Assembly (NCBI RefSeq): GCF_019457635.1 | Contig: NZ_CP080412.1 | Location: 372,001-436,000 of the forward strand | DNA length: 64,000 nucleotides | Reading direction: 5' to 3' | Source: Shewanella mangrovisoli | GTDB taxonomy: Bacteria > Pseudomonadota > Gammaproteobacteria > Enterobacterales > Shewanellaceae | Translations under genes and position numbers: made by a program | Notes under the pieces: model-generated | Told to the model about the DNA's origin: nothing | Seen by the model: the letters and a program-made list of their open reading frames with translations, nothing else | Databases searched by the model: none | Shown: piece by piece, positions 37,325 through 46,835 of the stretch | How the letters are laid out: every line of letters begins with the position of its first letter | How positions within the stretch are numbered: position 1 is the first letter of the stretch

Positions 37325-40300
37325 ATGGTAATCGCGAAAAATACATCTGATATAAAAGCAGACCTTTTTATTAGTTCATCACTTGAAATGATGCGCAAGA
37401 AGCTTCTTGACTTATCCGCTAGAAATCGCCTTCTAAATTTCCCAATTACGAACAAAACCTCTGCCCTGCGAATCGTCGACGAGTTACCCGACCAGCTTTC
37501 CAATACTTTATGTTCTGATTTTACTATGGAGTTTGGCCCCGTCGACGAACCGACCCGTGAACAGTTAATTGAGCATGGATATCTACAAGTCGGAAAAGAT
37601 AAAAAGGATGTGCAGTTAAAGCCTTTTCCTACTGCAATTGAGTGGGCCAAAGTACTAGGGATTAATACGTCTTACACTTTGCCTGGCGGCGATTTTATAG
37701 AAGAATCACCACAAGTTAATAAGCACCTATTAGAGCAAGCAAGTGAGTTTATTACTGATTATGCATTAGCACACAATGATAAATTAACAGGTATCCGCTC
37801 CAATTATGCTGAACAGGGGATAGATTTAGCCCTATTGACTACGGCTTGTCATCAAGCTGGATACAAAGACCTTGGGGATTTTGAACGCCAAATCAAATCG
37901 GGTAATGGTGTTCAAATTGCCCAAGTACATTCGAAGCATACCGATAATAAGATCCAAGTATTGCTATTCCCTGGTGAATTAGAGGCCAGACTAAGAGCCA
38001 TTTATAATAAAGCCCAGACTGCGTTAGAAGAAAGTGGCGCGAATATCTTGTATCTCGCTCTAGGCTTCCTGGAGTGGTATGAAGCCGATATTTCAGATAA
38101 AGCTCGCCTTGCGCCCTTGTTTAGCATTCCCGTCCGTCTTGAGCGCGGTAAGTTAGATCCCAAAGATGGCCTATATAAATATCAGCTGGTTTATACCGGC
38201 GAAGATATTCTGCCTAATCTTTCTTTGAAGGCAAAGCTACAAACTGACTTTGCGTTGGCTCTGCCTGATTTCGAAGACGATCAAACTCCTGATGATTACT
38301 TTTCAGCAGTTAACAAGCTTATCAAAAAGAATAAGCCTAACTGGTCCCTACAGCGTTTTGGATGCTTGGGATTGTTGAACTTTGGCAAAATGATGATGTA
38401 TCTGGATCTAGACCCTGAGCGATGGCCACAGGGAGATAGTAACATCACTTCCCATGACGTAATTCGTCGTTTCTTTGTTAGCCAAAAAGGGGAGTCAGTC
38501 CCAGCTGGTGGGGATAGTTCTGGTGAACATGATATTGATGCTTACACTGATATTCATAATAAAGTGCCGCTTATTGATGATGCCGATAGTTCCCAGCACA
38601 GTGCTTTAATTGACGCTATTCAGGGCCGTGATTTAGTGATTGAAGGTCCCCCAGGCAGTGGTAAGTCTCAGACGATTACTAACCTAATCGCAGCAGCTTT
38701 AATGAATGGTAAAAAGGTACTGTTTGTTGCTGAAAAGATGGCGGCGCTAGAAGTGGTTAAAAGTCGTCTTGATAGGGCTGGCCTTGGTGAGTTTTGTTTA
38801 GAGCTGCATAGCCATAAAACACATAAGCGTAAAGTGCTGGACGATATTCAGGCGCGTGTGACTTTAAATGCAACGATGCCGAGTCAGATGGAAATCAATG
38901 CGCAAATTTTGCGTTACGAAGAGCTCAAGCAGCAACTGAACGAGTATGCCGCTTTAATCAATAAAGAGTGGGAGCAGACGGGCAAAAGTATCCACCAAAT
39001 TTTGAGTGCTGCGACCCGTTATCGAAGCAAACTTGAGATAGATGCAACTTCACTTCATGTCAAAGATGTCAGTGGTCAATCTCTGAATAAAGTGAAGCAG
39101 TTACGTTTACAAGATCAGGTTGCGACATTCCAGCAGATATACCGTGAAATTCGGGAGCAACTTGGGCATGAAGTTGAAATCTACCAACACCCTTGGAGTG
39201 GTGTCAGAAATACTGAGATTCAGATATTTGATAGTGATCGTATTGTCGAATGTTTAGCTCAGTGGCAACAGTCTCTTGAGATTTTTGCTCAAGAGTTCCA
39301 GCAGTTTATTAGTGATTGGAACATTGATGTTGATGGAATGGACTCTCTTAAACAGATAAACACGGTATTACAGGACCTTAATTCTTTAAAGCCTCTCGCT
39401 GGTGGAGAGGTATTTGAAGCTCTACGTTCTTTTGAAGCTGAAGGTGCTATCGAGAGTGTAAGAAGCTATCTTTCGGTTTTTGAGGACTTACAAAAACATT
39501 ATCAGCAATTAAGCGAGAAGATTCATCCTGACAAACTCAATTCAATTGAACATATCCAACCGCAGGATATGCCTAAAACGGGATTAGATACTTTCGTTAT
39601 TCCAAATGGGATAACGATTCGCGACCTAGTGAAGTGGTACGAGTCGTTAAATAAGGCCTCACTTACACTTGGTATGCTGACTAATGAGTTAAGTGACTTT
39701 AAGCAAGCTCTCCCTTCGGCGATTTCTAATGCAATGGATGATAGTCGTAATGGCTTGCAATTTACGGCTCAGTTACTTCAGGTTATTGCTGGTTTACCGA
39801 CAGAATTAATATCTCTTCGTGATTCGGTATTTGATGACGATGTTGTTGATACCACGTTAAAAACGCTATCTAAACAATGTGCCGTACTTAGGCCTTTAAA
39901 AGAGAGCCTTTCTAAAACCTTTTTACTGGAACAATTACCCACAGCCGAAGAGCTGAGTCAGGCCGTTTTGGTGTTACAACAGGGTGGAATACTGTCTTGG
40001 TTTAACAGCAATTGGCGACAAGCACGCACATTACTCAAGTCAGTCATTAATCCAGCCATTAAATTCGCTAAAGCCAAGAATCAATTTGACGAGTTAGTTA
40101 AATACCGCTCCGAGCTGAAACAATTTGATGCATGCGATCATGCTCGTTCGTTAGGCAATGCTTTTAGAGGTATTGAGACTGACTATGAACAGCTAACCGC
40201 CTTACGTCAGTGGTATATCAGAGTAAGAGAAACCTACGGTGTAGGTTTTGGTCCCAAAGTCGCTATTGGTACGAGCGTTTTAGGGTTGGATTCAACATTA

Positions 40301-43033
40301 ATTAGGGGTGTCCACCAGCTAGAAAAGCAAAAGCTTTCATCGGTATTGCTTGAAACAATATCTATGATCGATAGTTTATTACAGCGTCTACCCAAAAAAT
40401 CAGTAAATCTAAATCAGCAGCAACAACTTGTATGGGTTGGTGAAGGTTCTTTGCTGGATAGTCTCAGTCTGGAAGTGAGGCAAGCTTTAGAACAACTGCA
40501 AAGCTGGTACTTGAGTGATGACACTTTGCTCAGTGAAGCAGGAATATTAGTTAATGCTATTAAGCAAATGCAGCAATGGCATCAAGAGTTAGCTAACAAA
40601 CGGCCCCTATTAGAACCATTTGCAGATAAGACTATGCCATTGTCTTTTGGGGTGCATAAAGATAATCGTTCGTCTATTGGTATTATCAGCTCCACCTTAG
40701 ATTTAGCTGAGCATCTTTTAAAGCAAGTGAGCTGCACTTCTTTTGCTGCTTGTATAAGGCAGCTTGAGAATGCACAAAACTATGAAGAATTGCTTGGAGA
40801 AGGAGCAAGACTTAAGGCACTAAGAAACAATCAGGCTGACAAATTGTCGGTGTTTGAGTCTGAAACCGAGCTAGATGTCGAGATGTGGTTTAGACCTGTT
40901 GATGATTCACTTCAAGGATTAGTCATTCGTAATCAGCGCGCAATTTCGCAACCTCGATGGTTGAATGGTTGGGTTAATTTCACTCGTAATCGAATGCAGA
41001 TGCATGAGCTGGGATTAGAGCGGATCTGGGAAGCGGTATTTAGTGGTGCTTTGGATATCGGGCAAGCTGATTTGGCCTTGGATTTGGCGTTGAATGATCA
41101 GTTATCGAGGGACATTATCAATCAAAACCCAGATTTGGCTAGAGTTTCAGGTACGCAACGAAACGCGATCCAAACCAAATTTAAAATCTACGATAAAAAA
41201 CTATTCAAGCTTCAACGTGAACGTATTGCAGCCAAAATTGCATCTCGCTCAGTGCCAGAAGGTAACTCCGGTGGCCGTAAAAGTGAATATACCGACTTTG
41301 CTCTGATAAGAAATGAGTTGGGTAAGAAGACTAAGCATATCCCAATTCGGCAATTGGTTAACCGTGCAGGAGAAGCACTGTTAGCGTTGAAACCTTGTTT
41401 TATGATGGGGCCAATGTCTGCAGCTCATTACCTTGCACCAGGCAGATTAGAGTTTGACCTTGTAGTGATGGATGAAGCTTCGCAGGTCAAACCCGAAGAT
41501 GCGCTTGGTGTGATTGCTAGAGGCAAGCAAATTGTGGTTGTGGGTGACCCCAAACAGTTACCGCCCACGAGCTTTTTCGATCGTTCAATTGAAAGTGATG
41601 ATGATGAGGAAGTTGCAGCATTAGGAGATACCGATAGTATTCTAGATGCTTCACTGCCCCTATTTCCGATGCGTCGTTTACGGTGGCATTATCGCTCTCA
41701 ACATGAAAAGTTAATCGCTTATTCTAACCGTCATTTCTACAACAGCGATTTGGTTATTTTCCCCTCTCCAAATGCGGATTCCCCCGATTACGGTATCAAA
41801 TTTAGCTATGTGGCTGGTGGACGGTTTACGAATCAACACAATATCGAAGAGGCAAATGTTGTTGCGCGGGCAGTAGTAAAGCACGCACAAACTCGTCCTG
41901 AAGAATCAATTGGCATCGTAGCTATGAGTTCTAAACAGCGGGACCAAATTGAACGTGCTTTGGATGAGCTTTGCCGCTCAGATGCTTCAGCAGAAGCAGC
42001 AATTAGTAAGCTTCGTGTCCATGATGAGCCTTTGTTTATCAAAAACTTAGAAAACGTGCAGGGGGATGAACGTGATGTCATTTATATCTCTTTCACATAT
42101 GGCCCTGCCGAGGTTGGAGGTAAAGTTTATCAACGCTTTGGACCGATAAACTCGGATGTGGGCTGGAGACGATTAAACGTACTGTTTACTCGCTCCAAAA
42201 AGCGAATGCATGTGTTTAGCTCTATGCGTGCTGAAGATGTGCTAACGAGTGAGACTAGTAAGCGAGGTGTTATCGCGCTTAAAGGTTTCCTGCAATTTGC
42301 TGAAAAAGGCATGTTGGATTCAATTTCGACTTCTACAGGGAAGGGGCCGGATAGTGATTTTGAAATTGCGGTAATTGAAGCTTTAACAAAAGAGGGATTT
42401 GAATGTGAGCCTCAGGTGGGGGTTGCAGGATTCTTTATTGATATAGCTGTTAAGGATCCTGGTAGTCCTGGACGCTATTTAATGGGGATTGAATGTGATG
42501 GAGCAGCTTATCATTCGGCGAAGTCTGCTCGGGATCGCGACAGATTAAGACAGGAAGTATTGGAGCGTTTAGGCTGGAAGATCAACCGTATTTGGTCAAC
42601 TGATTGGTTTGGCAACCCAGAAGAGGTGTTAGCACCAATTATTCGAGAACTTCATGAGCTGAAGTCAGCAATAAAAGTGACTGTGCCGAATTTGGATGTT
42701 GATGAAACAGAAGAAACCGTAGTTCGACCTGCAGTTACATCAGTCGTCTTGAATCAATCAGCAGAGATGAGTTTAAAAGAAAAACTAAGACATTTTGCGC
42801 AGCATGTTATCGAGCAGGGCAGCCCTCATACAGAGGACGATTGTCGATTGCTGCGACCTGCAATGATTGAAGCGCTTTTGGAACATCAGCCTTTATCTCG
42901 TTCTGAATTTGTCGAGCGGATTCCACAATATTTAAGACAGTCAACTGATTCGTCGGAGGCGCAAAGGTACCTTGACCATGTTCTAGCATTAATAGATGGT
43001 TCAGATTCAGTATCCAGTACTATAACTGTTTAA
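37325..43033 (+). CDS. DUF4011 domain SF1 helicase with C-terminal Vsr-like (MTES_1575) nuclease
   Basis: 1902 residues, ATG with a perfect AAAGGAGG site. Order: DUF4011 N-terminus (RKKLLDLSARNRLLNFP, ~residues 25-40); Walker A EGPPGSGKSQ at 440-449; a long, partly coiled-coil insert (~500-1300); Walker B DEAS at 1383-1386; GDPKQLPP from 1407; motif IV WHYRSQ at 1454-1459; motif V QGDERD at 1579-1584; motif VI RRLNVLFTRS near 1615-1624; then a PD-(D/E)xK nuclease with Glu1680, Asp1706 and Glu1723-x-Asp1725. A ~130-residue helical tail follows. Proteins of this type sit in defence islands. DNA or RNA unwinding coupled to cleavage of foreign nucleic acid is inferred. AT-rich versus neighbours and alone, so probably acquired. 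Confidence 0.9.
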   Translation: MVIAKNTSDIKADLFISSSLEMMRKKLLDLSARNRLLNFPITNKTSALRIVDELPDQLSNTLCSDFTMEFGPVDEPTREQLIEHGYLQVGKDKKDVQLKPFPTAIEWAKVLGINTSYTLPGGDFIEESPQVNKHLLEQASEFITDYALAHNDKLTGIRSNYAEQGIDLALLTTACHQAGYKDLGDFERQIKSGNGVQIAQVHSKHTDNKIQVLLFPGELEARLRAIYNKAQTALEESGANILYLALGFLEWYEADISDKARLAPLFSIPVRLERGKLDPKDGLYKYQLVYTGEDILPNLSLKAKLQTDFALALPDFEDDQTPDDYFSAVNKLIKKNKPNWSLQRFGCLGLLNFGKMMMYLDLDPERWPQGDSNITSHDVIRRFFVSQKGESVPAGGDSSGEHDIDAYTDIHNKVPLIDDADSSQHSALIDAIQGRDLVIEGPPGSGKSQTITNLIAAALMNGKKVLFVAEKMAALEVVKSRLDRAGLGEFCLELHSHKTHKRKVLDDIQARVTLNATMPSQMEINAQILRYEELKQQLNEYAALINKEWEQTGKSIHQILSAATRYRSKLEIDATSLHVKDVSGQSLNKVKQLRLQDQVATFQQIYREIREQLGHEVEIYQHPWSGVRNTEIQIFDSDRIVECLAQWQQSLEIFAQEFQQFISDWNIDVDGMDSLKQINTVLQDLNSLKPLAGGEVFEALRSFEAEGAIESVRSYLSVFEDLQKHYQQLSEKIHPDKLNSIEHIQPQDMPKTGLDTFVIPNGITIRDLVKWYESLNKASLTLGMLTNELSDFKQALPSAISNAMDDSRNGLQFTAQLLQVIAGLPTELISLRDSVFDDDVVDTTLKTLSKQCAVLRPLKESLSKTFLLEQLPTAEELSQAVLVLQQGGILSWFNSNWRQARTLLKSVINPAIKFAKAKNQFDELVKYRSELKQFDACDHARSLGNAFRGIETDYEQLTALRQWYIRVRETYGVGFGPKVAIGTSVLGLDSTLIRGVHQLEKQKLSSVLLETISMIDSLLQRLPKKSVNLNQQQQLVWVGEGSLLDSLSLEVRQALEQLQSWYLSDDTLLSEAGILVNAIKQMQQWHQELANKRPLLEPFADKTMPLSFGVHKDNRSSIGIISSTLDLAEHLLKQVSCTSFAACIRQLENAQNYEELLGEGARLKALRNNQADKLSVFESETELDVEMWFRPVDDSLQGLVIRNQRAISQPRWLNGWVNFTRNRMQMHELGLERIWEAVFSGALDIGQADLALDLALNDQLSRDIINQNPDLARVSGTQRNAIQTKFKIYDKKLFKLQRERIAAKIASRSVPEGNSGGRKSEYTDFALIRNELGKKTKHIPIRQLVNRAGEALLALKPCFMMGPMSAAHYLAPGRLEFDLVVMDEASQVKPEDALGVIARGKQIVVVGDPKQLPPTSFFDRSIESDDDEEVAALGDTDSILDASLPLFPMRRLRWHYRSQHEKLIAYSNRHFYNSDLVIFPSPNADSPDYGIKFSYVAGGRFTNQHNIEEANVVARAVVKHAQTRPEESIGIVAMSSKQRDQIERALDELCRSDASAEAAISKLRVHDEPLFIKNLENVQGDERDVIYISFTYGPAEVGGKVYQRFGPINSDVGWRRLNVLFTRSKKRMHVFSSMRAEDVLTSETSKRGVIALKGFLQFAEKGMLDSISTSTGKGPDSDFEIAVIEALTKEGFECEPQVGVAGFFIDIAVKDPGSPGRYLMGIECDGAAYHSAKSARDRDRLRQEVLERLGWKINRIWSTDWFGNPEEVLAPIIRELHELKSAIKVTVPNLDVDETEETVVRPAVTSVVLNQSAEMSLKEKLRHFAQHVIEQGSPHTEDDCRLLRPAMIEALLEHQPLSRSEFVERIPQYLRQSTDSSEAQRYLDHVLALIDGSDSVSSTITV

Positions 43034-43377
43034 TGAAATTATGAATCGGGAGTTGAAAATCACATTAGGGTGAGTTGAAGTGTTAGCATTTGTTGCTTGC
43101 TTACACCCTGTATTGGTATTTATGTAGAGAGCTCTTTAAGTCGTAGAAGTTACCGATGCATGGTGATTGGCAAGACGTCCGCCCCATTGCCGCTTTTGGG
43201 CATCCATGCAATCGCGGCATTTGTGAATTCATTACATCAGACGGGGCAGTCGAGCATCTAGAGATGGACTTGAAAAACATCCGTGTTTAATGGCTCTCGT
43301 TCATAAGCTTAGAAACCCTAGGTTTCTATTCACCGTGTCGTCGAGTCAGTACCATGGTTGGTCTACAAATGAGATCA
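43034..43377. other. Non-coding region downstream of the DUF4011 gene with a short ORF remnant
   Basis: About 340 bp with no full gene. The only coding-like piece is a 44-codon frame at 43156-43290. Base composition returns from AT-rich to local average across this stretch, marking the right edge of the likely insertion. Confidence 0.45.
43156..43290 (+). pseudogene. 44-codon ORF, possible gene remnant
   Basis: ATG to TAA reads MHGDWQDVRPIAAFGHPCNR followed by GICEFITSDGAVEHLEMDLK. Composition is protein-like and the C-terminus looks like the end of a folded domain. However, it has only a weak GAAG site and an in-frame stop just upstream. It could be the relic of a gene lost when the helicase locus was exchanged, or a chance frame. 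Confidence 0.25.
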
Positions 43378-43403
43378 AAAAGCCGAGATGCTTCTCGGCT
43401 TTT
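43378..43403. terminator. Terminator at the end of the aryl-polyene operon
   Basis: An 11-bp stem (AAAAGCCGAGA / TCTCGGCTTTT) with 4-base loop and T-runs on both strands. It lies 30 bp after the last cluster gene and faces the DUF4011 gene. Confidence 0.88.
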
Positions 43404-43431
43404 TATTAACGCTTTTACGAATCCAAAGGGA

Positions 43432-44175
43432 TTAGTAGTACTTCTTCAGATAGCTTTCGGCGTAGCTTTTCAGCTTTTTGTTTGGGTTGTTGTTGGCAAT
43501 ATTTTCAATCACTTCGCGGTATTGCGTATTACCCGATGCGGCGAGGGCCTTGGCCATATTGGCGTAGGTGTCGATGGCTAACTTGTCGTTGCTCATTAGG
43601 CGTGGATTTTTCAGCTCAACGCTAAGGCGCTCTAATAGAAAATCATCGTAGTTTTGATCGTCCATTATGCGTTTAGCGGCGAGGCGCATCAGCTCTAAAT
43701 CATCGCTTTTCAAGGCGTTGGCAAAGGCATTGTTCTTAGGGCTTTGCTCGGCTACATATTGGCTCTTATCCGCTAAAATGGCGTTCCACTTCTTGTATTG
43801 CGCTAGATTTTCAAGGGCTTGTGATGCGTACTTCTTTAGCTTCTTATGGTAGCTGCCATTAACTATGTTGCTGATGGTCGCGCTGTATTTGTCATTACCC
43901 GAGTAAGCTAAGCCTTTGACTAACCAAGCGCTGTAGTCGATGGCGTTTTTCTCGGTGGCAAGGGGCAGGGATTCGATCAGTTTGGCCTCTAACACATCGT
44001 AAATGGCGGGATCGGATAATCCGGCAATCGTCAGTGCTTCGATGGCTTGTTTTTGCTTAAATTGATTGTCGCCTTTAAAAATTTCTTGATAGGTTTCAAC
44101 CGTATATTCCTGCGCCCACACAGGTGAGCCCAGTAAACTAATGCCGAGTAAAATGCTTGCTACTAATGGTTTCAT
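43432..44175 (-). CDS. Periplasmic HEAT-repeat-like protein at the end of the aryl-polyene operon
   Basis: 247 residues. Cleavable signal peptide ending AWA-Q (residue ~22). The mature part is nearly all alpha-helical with HEAT-like helix pairs, e.g. KQKQAIEALTIAGLSDPAIYDVLEAKL and the repeated GNDKYSATISNIVNGSYHKKLKKYASQALENL versus GNTQYREVIENIANNNPNKKLKSYAESYL. These two ~40-residue units are clearly duplicated. It lies 10 bp after the ApeR-like gene in the same direction. Its link to pigment export or assembly is inferred from position only. Confidence 0.85.
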   Translation of the reverse strand: MKPLVASILLGISLLGSPVWAQEYTVETYQEIFKGDNQFKQKQAIEALTIAGLSDPAIYDVLEAKLIESLPLATEKNAIDYSAWLVKGLAYSGNDKYSATISNIVNGSYHKKLKKYASQALENLAQYKKWNAILADKSQYVAEQSPKNNAFANALKSDDLELMRLAAKRIMDDQNYDDFLLERLSVELKNPRLMSNDKLAIDTYANMAKALAASGNTQYREVIENIANNNPNKKLKSYAESYLKKYY

Positions 44176-44185
44176 TGATATGTCC

Positions 44186-45439
44186 TTATGTCGTTTTCCA
44201 GCGTTTAAAAATCAGTGAAGTGTTGATGCCGCCAAAGGCGAAGTTATTGCTCATCACATAGTCAGTGTCGAGTGTACGTGGCTCGCCGCGAATGTAATCG
44301 AGTGCTGCACATTCTGGGTCGATATTGTCGAGATTAAGCGTAGGGGCAAACCAGCCCGCATTCATCATTTCGATACTGACCCAAGCTTCTAGCGCGCCGC
44401 AGGCACCTAAGGTATGGCCTGTGTAGCTTTTAAGGGATGAAATCGGCATATCCGCACCGAAGACGGCGTGCGTTGCATGGGTTTCGGCAACGTCACCGCG
44501 ATCGGTCGCAGTGCCGTGGGCATTCACATAACCAATGGCATCTGGCGTGAGCGCCGCATCTTTAAGGGCTAAACGAATGGCGATTTCCATAGTATCGCTA
44601 TTGGGCTGAGTCACATGCTGACCATCGGAATTAGTGCCAAAACCGACGATCTCAGCATAAATTTTCGCGCCGCGCGCTAAGGCATGCTCTAACTCTTCGA
44701 GCACTAGTGTACAAGCGCCTTCGCCAATCACTAAACCGTCGCGATTGGCATCGAAGGGGCGAGGCGTTAGCTCTGGCGTGGCATTTTTGGTGCTGGTGGC
44801 AAATAGGGTGTCGAATACTACCGCCTCGGTGGGGCAGAGTTCTTCACCGCCACCCGCGAGCATTAAGGTCTGCTGACCGTATTTGATGGCTTCATAGGCA
44901 TAGCCTATGCCTTGGCTACCCGAAGTACAGGCGCTGCTGGTGGTATGAATGCGTCCCTTAAGGCCAAAGAAAACCCCCACGTTTACCGCAGTGGTGTGAG
45001 CCATCATGCGGATATAGCTGGTGGCGGTGACGCCTGACATATCGCCATGTTTGAGCATATCGCCAAAGGCGATCAGCGGATCGGTGCTGCCGGTGGAAGA
45101 ACCATAGGCAATCCCCATTTCCCCCGAGGTGACGATAGGGTCGTCCAAGAGTCCTGCATCCATCAGTGCAAGCTCGCTGGCGCGAGTTGCCATAATCGAG
45201 ACGCGTCCCATGGAGCGGATCTTTTTACGGGAATAGTGGCTCGGCACCTCAAAGTCTGTAATAGGGGCGGCGAGGCGAGTGTTTAGTCCGTCGTATTTAT
45301 CCCATTCCGCCATCGTCACGACACAGTTTTTTTGTGCCTTAAGGCTGCTTGCGATACTTGGCCAGTCATGGCCTAGGGCGCTGATACCGCCGATACCGGT
45401 AACGACGACTCGTCTGCCTAAGGGATTGCGCTGCGTCAT
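44186..45439 (-). CDS. apeR: Beta-ketoacyl-ACP synthase, ApeR-like
   Basis: 417 residues, KAS II type. Catalytic Cys171 in TTSSACTSGSQ, His in NAHGTATDRGD and His in SYTGHTLGACGALE, so the Cys-His-His triad is intact. By analogy with characterised aryl-polyene systems, this KS serves initiation or an early step while ApeO:ApeC elongates. Its start overlaps the preceding stop by one position (TAAATG). Confidence 0.9.
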   Translation of the reverse strand: MTQRNPLGRRVVVTGIGGISALGHDWPSIASSLKAQKNCVVTMAEWDKYDGLNTRLAAPITDFEVPSHYSRKKIRSMGRVSIMATRASELALMDAGLLDDPIVTSGEMGIAYGSSTGSTDPLIAFGDMLKHGDMSGVTATSYIRMMAHTTAVNVGVFFGLKGRIHTTSSACTSGSQGIGYAYEAIKYGQQTLMLAGGGEELCPTEAVVFDTLFATSTKNATPELTPRPFDANRDGLVIGEGACTLVLEELEHALARGAKIYAEIVGFGTNSDGQHVTQPNSDTMEIAIRLALKDAALTPDAIGYVNAHGTATDRGDVAETHATHAVFGADMPISSLKSYTGHTLGACGALEAWVSIEMMNAGWFAPTLNLDNIDPECAALDYIRGEPRTLDTDYVMSNNFAFGGINTSLIFKRWKTT

Positions 45440-46165
45440 TTAGATCATGCCTCCATTCACCGAAATCACTTGGCGCGTGATATAGGCAGCATCGTCCGAC
45501 ATTAAAAAGGCGGCTAAGGCGGCGATTTCATTCGGTTTACCCATGCGGCGCATCGGCACTAACTGCTCGACCATATCCTTAGGAATATCCGCCACCATAT
45601 CGGTTTCGATCAAACCTGGTGCGATGCAGTTGACGGTGATCTTACGTTTGGCCAGCTCTAAGGACAGTGCCTTAGTGGCGCCAATCAACCCGGCCTTGGA
45701 GGCGCTGTAGTTGACCTGGCCACGGTTACCCGCAATGCCTGACACTGAGGCTAGGGTGATGATACGGCCACCCTTGCGGCCTTGTACCATGGGCATTACG
45801 CAGGGGTGAATGACATTGTAAAAACCATCGAGGTTAGTGTGGATTACGCTGTCCCACTCGGCTTCGCTCATCGCTGGGAAAGCATTGTCACGATTGATGC
45901 CTGCATTGAGTATCACGCCATAGTAGGCGCCATTGGCCTCGATATCGGCCTCAATGGCGGCTTTTACCGCGGCGCGGTCGGCAACATCAAACTTCAATAG
46001 GCTGACGTTCACCCCAAGGGCGCTAAGCTCTGCGGCGCTGGCATCGGCTGCGGCCTGATTGCTGTGATAATGCAGGGCGATATCGTAGCCCGCCGCGGCC
46101 AGTTTAAGGGCGATGGCTTTGCCAATACCGCGGCTCGAACCTGTGACTAATACTCTGTTATTCAT
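45440..46165 (-). CDS. apeQ: 3-oxoacyl-ACP reductase, ApeQ-like
   Basis: 241 residues, FabG-type SDR. TGSSRGIGKAIA cofactor motif, NAGI, Ser in LASVSG, and YSASK. It reduces the beta-ketoacyl-ACP after each elongation, before dehydration creates the next double bond. Preceded by a 125-bp gap, the widest within the cluster, which may hold an internal promoter. Confidence 0.92.
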   Translation of the reverse strand: MNNRVLVTGSSRGIGKAIALKLAAAGYDIALHYHSNQAAADASAAELSALGVNVSLLKFDVADRAAVKAAIEADIEANGAYYGVILNAGINRDNAFPAMSEAEWDSVIHTNLDGFYNVIHPCVMPMVQGRKGGRIITLASVSGIAGNRGQVNYSASKAGLIGATKALSLELAKRKITVNCIAPGLIETDMVADIPKDMVEQLVPMRRMGKPNEIAALAAFLMSDDAAYITRQVISVNGGMI

Positions 46166-46290
46166 CTTTATTTCTCCACCCGTGATGCTTGATGATGAGT
46201 TGTTTATGCATCAAAGGGCTAAATCCTTTTGTAGTGCGACTGACGTTGCGTCGGTTTAAAGCTTGGCGCTTGTGAGCGCTAGGCCAGACA

Positions 46291-46830
46291 TTAAGCCTGA
46301 CTGGAGGCGATATACGCTTGGGTGTCCTGGGGTTGGAACACGTTCACATTGGCCTCGGCCACGAGTTGTGGTGTTTGCTCCGCTCCCGCCTCCGGCAACA
46401 GATAAATCTGGCAATCGAATACCGCCAGTCCCGACTCTTCTTGATAGAGGCGTTTAACCCGAGTGCGGTAGCGGCGATTGAGTTCGTACTGCGCTGTGTG
46501 TAAGGCTAATTTACGCGATCCCAATAAAAAACCCACTCGGATTTTATCGTGGCGCAGTTTGGCCTCAACACCGGCGAGGGCAGCGATGCTCTGCGCCATA
46601 TACTCGATACCCACATAATTGGGAACGGCCTGACGTTGCTCGTCAAAATAAGCACTCTGAGGAGTGATCTGCACTTCGGTTTCGAGCGCATCCAGCAGAT
46701 GGTGAATAATCTTATCAATCAAGATCATCGGCGCGCGGTGCGGAATAAAATCGGCAATATTCTGCTCGGCTAATTGTTGCAGCCACATCGGCTCGGCGGG
46801 TGCCATTGCAGTGTCAGTAGAACTGGACAT
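46291..46830 (-). CDS. apeP: 3-hydroxyacyl-ACP dehydratase, ApeP-like
   Basis: 179 residues, hotdog fold. The His in DFIPHRAPMILIDKI and Glu in VGIEYMAQSIAAL fit the dehydratase active site. In aryl-polyene systems ApeP forms a heteromer with ApeI to make the conjugated double bonds. It lies 5 bp after the apeO-like gene. Confidence 0.88.
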   Translation of the reverse strand: MSSSTDTAMAPAEPMWLQQLAEQNIADFIPHRAPMILIDKIIHHLLDALETEVQITPQSAYFDEQRQAVPNYVGIEYMAQSIAALAGVEAKLRHDKIRVGFLLGSRKLALHTAQYELNRRYRTRVKRLYQEESGLAVFDCQIYLLPEAGAEQTPQLVAEANVNVFQPQDTQAYIASSQA

Positions 46831-46835
46831 AAATC

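Noticed and set aside
43354..43581. 75-codon plus-strand frame
   Set aside because: Runs through a terminator and antisense to the HEAT-like gene, whose signal peptide and repeats are clear.
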